DNA of 64,000 bases. Source: an uncultured Bacteroidales bacterium (GTDB lineage Bacteria; Bacteroidota; Bacteroidia; Bacteroidales; UBA932). Below are positions 38,346 through 44,877 of this stretch, piece after piece; position 1 is the stretch's first letter; each line of letters starts with the position of its first letter. Below the pieces are notes generated by a model, which did not search any database, was not told the origin of the DNA, and saw nothing but the letters and a program-made list of their open reading frames with translations. The DNA is taken from contig CAMHST010000001.1 of NCBI GenBank assembly GCA_946187865.1, positions 44,070-108,069 on the forward strand. Reading direction: 5' to 3'. The position numbers and the translations under genes were made by a program.

Positions 38346-38457
38346 ACGGAGCGGAAGTGGGGTTGGCAGCTTGCTGACAACCCGACTGGAGTGACAACCC
38401 GTAACAAATGCCACGGTTTTTGCATCTATAGAGGCGTAAAACCAATCAAGTACAACA

Positions 38458-38766
38458 ATGAAACCGAGGAAAGGAAAGAAACTGCGGATTACGGAGGCCG
38501 ACTATATGTTGGCCCAGCGCAGGGCGGCTCGGATGGAAGAGATTGCCGAGCACGGGAGGCCGGTTTCATACTCGGCGTTCCACAAATCCAAAAAGGTCTA
38601 TGACCGCAAGCGTTTGAAGAGGACGGGCATCAATCTCGATGACTCGTTCTCTTTTCGTGCTTGGGAGAGCCGGTCAGGCGGGTTTACCCGACTGACGGGC
38701 GGTAATAGGCGCGGCGGTGGAACAGTCTCTGACGGGCTTGCCCCGGCAGAGTCTGTGGAGCCGTGA
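38458..38766 (+). CDS. Small conserved mobile-element protein with repeat-derived C-terminus
   Basis: A 102-residue ORF. The first 70 residues (KKLRITEADYMLAQRRAARMEEIAEHG, HKSKKVYDRKRLKRTGINLDD) match a small basic protein I recall from many Bacteroidales mobile elements, of unknown function. From about residue 71 the frame enters copy 2 of the folded repeat and encodes a Gly/Arg-rich tail that looks accidental. The natural stop was probably lost when the repeat arrived. Confidence 0.68.
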   Translation: MKPRKGKKLRITEADYMLAQRRAARMEEIAEHGRPVSYSAFHKSKKVYDRKRLKRTGINLDDSFSFRAWESRSGGFTRLTGGNRRGGGTVSDGLAPAESVEP

Positions 38767-38808
38767 GACTTTCGCGGCGGCTCCGCCGACGTAAAGGTCT
38801 CAAGCGCC
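38668..38808. repeat. Folded direct repeat, copy 2
   Basis: Same order of hairpins as copy 1. Of the few differences, two are symmetric (the innermost C/G of the first palindrome becomes T/A), two fall in a linker and one in a loop. It overlaps the 3' end of the small ORF at 38458. Confidence 0.88.
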
Positions 38809-38843
38809 ATTCAGCGGAGATGAAGCGGCAGGTTCACCTGACG

Positions 38844-38875
38844 CTTGGTCGGAGCGGAGATTTTGGTTAAATTTG
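38844..38875 (+). promoter_or_regulatory. Promoter without a downstream gene
   Basis: CTTG (38844-38847), 20 nt, TAAATTTG (38868-38875) is a good promoter reading right, but the next genes on that strand are absent: radC and its partner are on the minus strand. Confidence 0.65.
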
Positions 38876-38881
38876 CAATAC

Positions 38882-39044
38882 GACACGGCGGGACGTTCTT
38901 TTGCTAATGGCCAGAGCAGGCCCTGTTCCGCTGTGATGCCTTTCGGGCATGGTCGGAGTCCTTTTTCACGCGGGGCTCCGGTTTCGTTTGTGCTCCGGGC
39001 GGAAGCACAATTATAAACCCTCACTATGCTGTAGCGAGGGTTTT
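38882..39044 (+). ncRNA. Candidate small RNA downstream of an orphan promoter
   Basis: A transcript from the 38868 promoter would run about 160 nt through GGCC/GGCC, ATGCC-TTTC-GGCAT and GTGCT/AGCAC hairpins to a terminator-like stem at 39017-39041 followed by TTTT. Only a 26-codon ORF (MPFGHGRSPFSRG...) lies within it. An RNA product, a leader peptide, or only an untranslated radC 3' region are all possible. Confidence 0.4.
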
Positions 39045-39045
39045 G
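39017..39045. terminator. Terminator-like hairpin at the radC 3' end
   Basis: ACCCTC-CTA/TAG-GAGGGT with one internal mismatch; TTTT follows on the plus strand and TTTATAAT on the minus strand, so it can stop transcription both ways. The radC stop codon lies inside the stem. Confidence 0.65.
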
Positions 39046-39620
39046 AGGATGGTTTCGTTATATTTGGCTTTATGCTCCTCCTGGAAGGAATAGTAAGAGG
39101 AATCGGAGATGATGATGTGGTCGAAGAGGTGTAGTTCTACTGCTGCACAGGCTTTCTCAAGAGTCTTGGTCGCCAGAACATCTGCCTTGCTGGGCATGGG
39201 ATCACCCGTGGGATGGTTGTGGGAAATGATGATGCCGTGGGCGCCGAGGAGTAATGCATGACGGAGAATCTGCTTGTTGTCAATGGTAGTCTGGGTAAAG
39301 CCACCCTTGGAAATCTGCATCCGCTTGATGATGGTGTTCTTGCGGGAGAGATAAAGAATCCAGCACTCTTCATGGTCCAGTCCCTTCATGACGGGCAGCA
39401 GGTAGAAACTGGCCAGGTCGGCATTCTTGATTTGCACGTTCGTACTAACCGGTATGGAAACCATGTATTCGGAAATGGCTTCTCTCAGGACACCGATTCT
39501 GTCCAGCTGTTCATTAGAGAAACCTTCCAGATAACCGGCGCCGCTGGCAAGGATAAGGTCGGATACATTCCAGTCTTCGCGGAGTTCAAGCCCCAGCTTG
39601 TTGAGTTCTTCACATCTCAT
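39024..39620 (-). CDS. RadC-like JAB/MPN-domain protein
   Basis: About 198 residues from the ATG at 39620, which overlaps the stop of the preceding small gene. The C-terminal JAB domain has the metal motif SHNHPTGDPMPSKAD with an upstream Glu region (LDHEECWILYL). RadC-type JAB proteins are frequent on Bacteroidales mobile elements and are probably nucleases or isopeptidases; the old DNA-repair label is not well supported. Residues before about 70 lack the usual helix-hairpin-helix part. Confidence 0.85.
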   Translation of the reverse strand: MRCEELNKLGLELREDWNVSDLILASGAGYLEGFSNEQLDRIGVLREAISEYMVSIPVSTNVQIKNADLASFYLLPVMKGLDHEECWILYLSRKNTIIKRMQISKGGFTQTTIDNKQILRHALLLGAHGIIISHNHPTGDPMPSKADVLATKTLEKACAAVELHLFDHIIISDSSYYSFQEEHKAKYNETILKTLATA

Positions 39621-39780
39621 AAGGCAGCAAGTTAAGGGTTGAACCATTGACACTGACCAACGTGAGCCCCAGTTCATCAATCAGGTTCCGGAGCTCGGAT
39701 TTCATGGATGCACTCATCCTGGATGCCATCTCCTGAAGCATCTGCTTCTTTGTGAGATTTCTTTGTTCTGAAAGTTTCAT
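39610..39780 (-). CDS. Small helical protein coupled to radC
   Basis: A 56-residue ORF from the ATG at 39780 (MKLSEQRNLTKKQMLQEMAS), rich in Met, Lys and Leu and likely helical. It overlaps the radC start by 11 bases, the usual sign of translational coupling. No family recognised. Confidence 0.55.
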   Translation of the reverse strand: MKLSEQRNLTKKQMLQEMASRMSASMKSELRNLIDELGLTLVSVNGSTLNLLPYEM

Positions 39781-39823
39781 AATACAATCAATTAGAGGGT
39801 TTAACGAATTATGGAGCGCTGGC

Positions 39824-39952
39824 AATCAATGCGGTTTGAGATGCAAGGTTTTTGTCGAAAATACTACCCCGCAGGGGTGGAGATTTTCGGCAAAAGGCCG
39901 CAGGCCCCTGACCTTGCAGCTCAAAGACGGCCTCCGGCCGTCAGCATTGATT
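39824..39952. other. 129-base multibranch folded element beside the iterons
   Basis: Nested pairing: AATCAATGC (39824-39832) with GCATTGATT (39944-39952); TTTGAG (39835) with CTCAAA (39920); TGCAAGGT (39842) with ACCTTGCA (39911); inside that, CGAAAAT/ATTTTCG (39856/39883) capped by ACCCC-GCA-GGGGT, and GGCC-GCA-GGCC (39896-39906); and ACGGCC-TCC-GGCCGT (39927-39941) next to the outer stem. Nearly every base is in a stem. No coding sequence covers it. It could be an RNA, a single-strand initiation site or part of an origin. Confidence 0.75.
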
Positions 39953-40004
39953 ATTTATGCGGAGGAATTCGATAAACCCTCTGATTGATGGAGGCAACGA
40001 AGAA

Positions 40005-40130
40005 AAAGTATTCAAAACTTAGGAACGGCTCCGAGAGTTACTCAATTCTTAGGAGAAAAGTATTCAATCCTTAGGAGGAAAGTATTCAAAACTTAGGAAA
40101 CCGAGGCTGAAAAGTATTCAAAACTTAGGA
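40005..40130 (+). repeat. oriV: Five iterons: probable replication origin
   Basis: Five direct copies of AAAGTATTCAAAACTTAGGA start at 40005, 40035 (degenerate), 40057, 40079 and 40111. Spacings of 30, 22, 22 and 32 bases are close to whole helical turns, as for initiator-binding sites on one face of DNA. The Rep_3-type initiator gene is 1.2 kb away, beyond an insertion element. The rest of 39781-40323 holds the folded element above and AT-rich DNA with no gene. Confidence 0.85.
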
Positions 40131-40220
40131 AACCGGCCCCGTTTCACACCTTCCAATCATCAAATATACAACGAATTAACAACGCCCGAAAAGCGCCGTA
40201 CAAATTGAATCATTACAAGT

Positions 40221-41273
40221 ATAAATAAATATATGACTAACAAATGTTTTACCTAAAATAGACCTTGCGCCTCGTCTTGGCACAATCAGGCACTACTTTC
40301 GTACCATCAAACGACGATATACGATGAACCTGATTGATTTCACCAAGGAGTTTCCGAACGATGAAGCCTGCGAGCGCAAGTTGAAAGAGTACCGAATAAG
40401 GGAGGGCGTGGTCTGCCCCAAGTGCGGATGCGTCCACCATTACTGGAAGAATGACAAGAAATGCTTCGAGTGCAAACAGTGCCACTACCGGCAGAGCCTT
40501 ACGGCCAATACCGTGATGCACGGGAGCCAGCTCCCGCTGCTGTACTGGTTCACGGCCATTCATCTGCTCACGTCCACGAAGAAGAGTTTCTCCGCGGCGG
40601 AGCTTCAGCGGCAGCTCGGCCACAAGAACTATATGCCAATCTGGGCGATGCTTCATAAACTGAGGATAGCGATGGGCAAACGGGACGAACGGTACACACT
40701 CAAGAACATGGTGGAACTCGACGAAGGGTTCTTCACGACGGAAGTGCCTGACGATGAGAAGGGAAAGCCTCTCAAGAAAGGCCGTGGCAGCCAGCGGAAG
40801 ACGAAGGTCCTGGTGATGGCCGAGACCGTGGAGGGCAACCCGACGAAGAAAAGCCACAAGCACACGGCCGTCAAGCACATCAAGATGATCGTCATCGACG
40901 ACCTCTCGTCCGAGACCATCGACGGCAAAGTAAAAGACAATATTGAATCAAGCTCAACCATCATCAGTGATCATTCCACGTCATACGCCAACTTCAAGTC
41001 CATCGTGGCCAGCCACCGTCCCCAGGTCATCCCGAAGGATCAGGTCGGCCAGATCCTGCCCTGGGTCCACATCGCCATCAGCAACGCCAAACGCCTCTTC
41101 CTGGATGTCTACCATGACATCTGCCCCGGCTACATCCAGAACTACCTCAGCGAGTTCTGCTGGAAGTTCAACCGCCGGACGATGGGCAATGAGATGTTCG
41201 ACAGGCTCGTCGTGGCAGGACTGGGCTATAAAAACTCGTTTAGGTATAACATTTAGTATTCATAAATAAATAT
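40221..41273 (+). mobile_element. IS1595-family insertion sequence
   Basis: The transposase gene is bracketed by imperfect inverted repeats (GACTAACAAATGTTTTACCTAAA near 40235 and, inverted, GAATACTAAATGTTATACCTAAA near 41240-41261). The 12-bp direct repeat ATAAATAAATAT flanks both sides (40221-40232 and 41262-41273), which contains the target duplication. The element seems intact and separates the iterons from rep. Confidence 0.85.
40324..41256 (+). CDS. IS1595-family transposase
   Basis: A 310-residue DDE transposase. An N-terminal zinc ribbon (CPKCGCVHHYW...CFECKQCHY) is followed by the catalytic domain with acidic residues in VELDEGFF and ISDHSTSY and the segment HIAISNAKRLFLDVYHDI with YLSEFCWKFNRR near the end, all typical of the ISXO2-like/IS1595 group. 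The ORF is uninterrupted, so the copy may be active. Confidence 0.95.
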   Translation: MNLIDFTKEFPNDEACERKLKEYRIREGVVCPKCGCVHHYWKNDKKCFECKQCHYRQSLTANTVMHGSQLPLLYWFTAIHLLTSTKKSFSAAELQRQLGHKNYMPIWAMLHKLRIAMGKRDERYTLKNMVELDEGFFTTEVPDDEKGKPLKKGRGSQRKTKVLVMAETVEGNPTKKSHKHTAVKHIKMIVIDDLSSETIDGKVKDNIESSSTIISDHSTSYANFKSIVASHRPQVIPKDQVGQILPWVHIAISNAKRLFLDVYHDICPGYIQNYLSEFCWKFNRRTMGNEMFDRLVVAGLGYKNSFRYNI

Positions 41274-41353
41274 CTCAACAACGCGTGTACGCACCCGGGG
41301 AAAGGAGATGAGAAAGAAAAAGAGAAGATGCCCGGCGGGCCGGGCATGACTGG

Positions 41354-42382
41354 TCAGATGTCCGAATAGCGCAACAGCCAGTCGGAATACCAGGCCAGCA
41401 TGGCGGCGTGAACGTAGGCGTCCACATTGGAAATACCCCGGCGGATGCGAATGTCGGCTGTGAGACTGGCCAGTTTGTCCGTGAACGAATGCAGATCCTC
41501 GAAATCCAATTGTTTCCAGATGTCGGCAATGGCCTGTGCATGCCCTCCTGCGGCATTCATCAGCAAACGACACGCATCCCAGGCCTCCTGCGTCGCCTTG
41601 TTTCTGGTCTCTTCATCTACCTGATAGCCAATCTTAAAGCAGATGTACTGACGGTCGGAGCGAAGCAGCAGTCGGAAATCGAACCAGATGGGATAATGCT
41701 CCCGCAAATCGGCGGCTGACGGTTTCAGGATGTGCGTTACGATATTGTCCGAACGGTCATAGGACGGCCCGAGCGTAAGCATCCGCCGAAGTTCGTCAAT
41801 ACTTAGGACAAAACCGCCGCGATTACGCCAGGAGCAGACCAACCAGTAGAGCCGGACGGTGTATTTGTTGGCCATTGAAAGTGCCGCCTGGCAGGAATAG
41901 GCGGTGTAGCCCTCTTCCACCAGAAGCAAGCGGGCCACCATTTGCTCCTGCAGGAAGATTTCAACGTCGTGGCCGTAAGCCGGAAATCGGAACCCCTCTA
42001 TGAATCCTGTGAAATGATTCTTCTGCTCGCTGTCCGGAAAACGGATGGCGGTATGCTCCAACTCCCGAAGGCAAGCACGGAGCCTGGCGCCATTTTTCTC
42101 CCCAATGTGAAAAGCCTGCGCCGGGATGGTCAACACCCGATATCCACGGTCATTCTTCGGCGGCAGGAAAACTTCCGGCACACCCTTCCTTTCATTGCCT
42201 CGCGTCAGGCGCAATCTTATTGCTCGCTGGAGCTCCGAAATGATGGCCATCAGGATGCGAAGGTGATTCAATTTTAAATCGGCTTCTATGTACGTGATTC
42301 CGTTGACATGAAGCAGCTCATCCTTGCGCTGAGGTGCGTCAGGACGTCTTTTTGTGCTTGGAGATGTCAACTTTTTTCTCAC
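41354..42382 (-). CDS. Rep_3-family plasmid replication initiator
   Basis: About 342 residues. The N-terminal winged-helix region (NHLRILMAIISELQRAIRLRL), ALSMANKYTVRLYWLVCSW and FVLSIDELRRMLTLG fit Rep_3 initiators that bind iterons. The track start (42604) runs into the next gene; I prefer GTG at 42382 because a clear promoter (TTTG-N20-TACTTTTG) predicts a start point near 42397. A later ATG (MAIISEL) would cut the first domain. It should act at the five iterons at 40005-40130. Confidence 0.8.
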   Translation of the reverse strand: MRKKLTSPSTKRRPDAPQRKDELLHVNGITYIEADLKLNHLRILMAIISELQRAIRLRLTRGNERKGVPEVFLPPKNDRGYRVLTIPAQAFHIGEKNGARLRACLRELEHTAIRFPDSEQKNHFTGFIEGFRFPAYGHDVEIFLQEQMVARLLLVEEGYTAYSCQAALSMANKYTVRLYWLVCSWRNRGGFVLSIDELRRMLTLGPSYDRSDNIVTHILKPSAADLREHYPIWFDFRLLLRSDRQYICFKIGYQVDEETRNKATQEAWDACRLLMNAAGGHAQAIADIWKQLDFEDLHSFTDKLASLTADIRIRRGISNVDAYVHAAMLAWYSDWLLRYSDI

Positions 42383-42403
42383 AAAGTAAGCCGGTTTTTG
42401 TCT

Positions 42404-42435
42404 CAAAAGTATCTGAAATATTTTGAAAGAACAAA
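42404..42435 (-). promoter_or_regulatory. Promoter of rep
   Basis: On the minus strand TTTG (42435-42432), exactly 20 nt, TACTTTTG (42411-42404). It predicts transcription from about 42397 and so a short leader before GTG 42382. A TATTTGACAA box lies just upstream (42462-42453). Confidence 0.82.
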
Positions 42436-42506
42436 TTTTTGCCTTTCCTTTGTTGTCAAATAGCGTATGACAATGCAAGACTAAATGCGTCAAACCAAAA
42501 CGAGAA

Positions 42507-43082
42507 ATGACAAAAAGGCATTCAATAAGCAAATCATTCGGAACCATCCTCACCGGATTGTTCCTCATCCTCTCGTGTACCTCAGCCTCGGCCCAGCGAA
42601 CCATCTCTGGCCAATCTACCCTCGCAATCTCTGCGCACTATACCGGCACGTCCGTGGGGGCCGAGGCTTTCTATTCGCAATATACCCTTGGCGGTTTCTG
42701 GGAGTCCGGCATCATGGTATCCCCCTACCGTTACGGGCTTTCCACAAACCATATTCTGGACGACTGGCACATTTCTGCCGCCGGGGCCTACCTTTGGAGA
42801 CTCGCCGCCACTCGCAGCCGCAGTTTCAATTGGTACGCAGGCGCAGGCGTATTCGCGGGTATAGAATGGTTGGACCCGTTCGGGCACCTGCCTGATTACA
42901 TCGATCTGGGAACAGCCAATATCCGTTTCCTGTATGGCGTCTATGCAATGACCAGCCTGGAAATCTTCCTCTCTTCCAGGTTCGCCCTTCTGGTCCAGGG
43001 CGCCCTTCCTGTCAACTTCTCTTCCTATGCCGGGAACATCCACTGGCAGGCGGGACTTGGGATCAAATTCATGCTCAACTAA
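42507..43082 (+). CDS. TraO-like outer-membrane protein of conjugative elements
   Basis: A 191-residue protein with a signal peptide ending ASAQR, then amphipathic strands with a Gly-rich pattern (WYAGAGVFAGIEWLDPFGHLPDYIDL, FLSSRFALLVQGALPVNF) and a C-terminal GLGIKFMLN. Length, the AQR cleavage region and the strand pattern resemble TraO of Bacteroides conjugative transposons as I remember them, but I cannot align it. If right, it is the only secretion-channel-type component in the window. Confidence 0.5.
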   Translation: MTKRHSISKSFGTILTGLFLILSCTSASAQRTISGQSTLAISAHYTGTSVGAEAFYSQYTLGGFWESGIMVSPYRYGLSTNHILDDWHISAAGAYLWRLAATRSRSFNWYAGAGVFAGIEWLDPFGHLPDYIDLGTANIRFLYGVYAMTSLEIFLSSRFALLVQGALPVNFSSYAGNIHWQAGLGIKFMLN

Positions 43083-43094
43083 TCCATTATTCAT

Positions 43095-44123
43095 ATGAGA
43101 CCTTTTATCAATTGGGCGGGCAGCCGCGAGAAAGACCTGGGAGTGATTCTCCCCCTGATTCCGAAGGATATCGAGACCTTCGTGGATCCATTCGTCGGTG
43201 ACGGCGCCTGCTTCCTGGCCGCAGAGGCGAAAAGCTATGCGCTGGCCGACAAAAACGCGGAACTAATCAATGCCTACCGCGTCGTGCAAACCGGAGGCCC
43301 CCGGCTTCGCACACTGCTTCCAGAACTGAAAAAGACCTGGGAAAACTGCGATTTGGCCTTTGAAAGCATCCGGAGCGGATTGCTGGAACTCAAGTGCAGT
43401 GCCGATGACGGCCTGTTCGCGGAGTATCCTTCGCTGGTGAAAGCTGTCGGCCGCATCACGGACCGGATACCGGTGGAGGACCTCTTCCCCTCACCCTACA
43501 CGGAAGGAGACCAGTTCCTCATGGAATTGCGCCACCAGACCATTGAGGCGTTGGAGTCCATGACTCTGTTTATTGACGATGCAACCGTCACTTCAACATT
43601 CTACACCGCCTTCAAGGCCGCCGTACATCAGTATCTGGTGGAAGTGTTCAACCTGCCGGAAACGAAAAATACACTCCGCGCCGCGCTGCTCATCTTCCTC
43701 ATGGAGTACGCCCGGGGCGACAAATATGTGGAAGACGCGCAGCAGTTCCGGCCGGAGTATGCCGGGCGCAAGGCGAATCAGCGTAGCATTGAGAGCCGAA
43801 TTTCCACGGTTACGAGTCCCGTCCTTGCCAGAAAAATGGAAGTGACCCGGACGTACTCGCAGGAACTTTTCCGCACGCTGGGCTATCCCTTCTCCAAGGA
43901 AGAAGGCAATTTCCTGTTTCTGGATGTCCCCGGCCCCGGGCCGAAGACACTCACCACGGCAGGACACAAGCGCCTGGCGAAGTTTCTTCGTAACGACACC
44001 AAGGCACGCTGGATGGCCATCTGCGCCCCGGACAACCCGATGGTGGACATGCTTAACGCGAAGCCCAAGAAGATACGCCATGCTGTTCCCCTTGGGAAGG
44101 AACTCATCATCATGAACTATTGA
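43095..44123 (+). CDS. D12-class adenine methyltransferase-like protein with altered catalytic motif
   Basis: A 342-residue protein. Its start MRPFINWAGSREKDLGVILPLIP and the SAM-binding segment ETFVDPFVGDGACFLAAEAKSYALADKNAELINAY match Dam/D12 N6-adenine methyltransferases. Where DPPY should stand, the sequence reads NFLFLDVPGPGPKTLTTAG: the Asp is kept but Pro-Pro-Tyr is replaced. A large helical insert (residues about 60-210) carries the usual target-recognition position. It may be a catalytically dead DNA-binding relative or a divergent enzyme. It lies 12 bases after the TraO-like gene, in one operon. Confidence 0.72.
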   Translation: MRPFINWAGSREKDLGVILPLIPKDIETFVDPFVGDGACFLAAEAKSYALADKNAELINAYRVVQTGGPRLRTLLPELKKTWENCDLAFESIRSGLLELKCSADDGLFAEYPSLVKAVGRITDRIPVEDLFPSPYTEGDQFLMELRHQTIEALESMTLFIDDATVTSTFYTAFKAAVHQYLVEVFNLPETKNTLRAALLIFLMEYARGDKYVEDAQQFRPEYAGRKANQRSIESRISTVTSPVLARKMEVTRTYSQELFRTLGYPFSKEEGNFLFLDVPGPGPKTLTTAGHKRLAKFLRNDTKARWMAICAPDNPMVDMLNAKPKKIRHAVPLGKELIIMNY

Positions 44124-44219
44124 CCCTTGGATGAAACTCTCCGGCGAGTCAAGTGAGCCGGATTAGTGAGAGAGAGACCCTCCGGAGAGCGGATTCCATT
44201 TGCAATCATTTTTCCAACC

Positions 44220-44247
44220 GGGAAGGACGTTGGGAAATGTCCTTCCC
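44220..44247 (+). terminator. Hairpin before the fimbrial operon
   Basis: A perfect 9-bp stem GGGAAGGAC/GTCCTTCCC with a 10-nt loop followed by TTTG, between the methylase-like gene and DUF3575 gene. It may end the element's transcript or act as a leader hairpin of the fimbrial operon. Confidence 0.55.
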
Positions 44248-44279
44248 TTTGTAAGGGACCATTTAAAAATTTACTGAAT

Positions 44280-44864
44280 ATGAAGAAGTTAGTTTTTCTT
44301 TTCTCATCGTTATTCTTGTTCGCGGCAGCCGCTTCGGCCCAAACCTGGGCCGTGGCGGTGAACGCCGCCGATGCCATTGATCTGGGAACCATCGGAATCG
44401 AGGGTTCCGCAGCCGTCGGCCAGCACTGGAGTATCCACGCCGGTGCCAGAGTCAATCCCTGGACCTTCGCAAAGAAGGACACCTTCAACGGCCTGTTCTC
44501 TGAACCCAACCCGGACCAGTTCCAAGACCGTAAGCAATCTTATGCCGTGGGCATGCGCTGGTGGCCTTGGAACGTCTATTCCGGCTGGTGGCTTGGCGGC
44601 AAAGCTCAGTACCAAGAATACAACCGGGGCGGCGTGCTCCGGGAGACCGCCGAAGAGGGCGACGCCTTCGGAGCAGCTCTTTCCGGAGGATACTCGCTCA
44701 TGCTAAAGGAGCATATCAACCTGGACTTCGGCCTGGGCCTCTGGGGAGGCTGGACGAAGTACACAACCTATGCCTGTCCGAGCTGCGGAAAAGTCGTGGA
44801 CCAGGGTGAAAAGTGGTTCATCCTGCCCAATGAAGTGATCCTCTCGCTGGTTTACATCTTCTAA
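44280..44864 (+). CDS. DUF3575 outer-membrane protein, first gene of the fimbrial operon
   Basis: A 194-residue protein from the ATG at 44280 (MKKLVFLFSSLFLF), with a signal peptide ending ASAQ and the DUF3575 pattern: WAVAVNAADAIDLGTIGIEGSAAVGQHWSIHAGARVNPWTF, then GMRWWPWNVYSGWWLGGKAQYQEYN. DUF3575 proteins are small barrels encoded at the head of many Bacteroidales fimbrial operons. The longer track ORF includes a hairpin upstream and is not a credible start. Confidence 0.85.
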   Translation: MKKLVFLFSSLFLFAAAASAQTWAVAVNAADAIDLGTIGIEGSAAVGQHWSIHAGARVNPWTFAKKDTFNGLFSEPNPDQFQDRKQSYAVGMRWWPWNVYSGWWLGGKAQYQEYNRGGVLRETAEEGDAFGAALSGGYSLMLKEHINLDFGLGLWGGWTKYTTYACPSCGKVVDQGEKWFILPNEVILSLVYIF

Positions 44865-44877
44865 AACGTAAAATCAT

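Noticed and set aside
38204-38808. Classic integron cassettes
   Set aside because: The gene-plus-folded-repeat layout is similar, but no tyrosine integron integrase and no recognisable attC core (GTTRRRY) are visible. Kept as an open finding, not a call.
38949-39134. 61-residue plus-strand ORF
   Set aside because: It crosses the terminator-like stem and runs antisense into radC; no support beyond an open frame.
40005-40130. CRISPR-like array
   Set aside because: The units are direct 20-bp iterons with gaps of 2-12 bases, too short and irregular for spacers, no cas genes are present, and a plasmid initiator lies nearby.
42383-42604. Upstream part of the Rep ORF
   Set aside because: It overlaps the next gene and lies upstream of a clear promoter; the predicted start point is near 42397.
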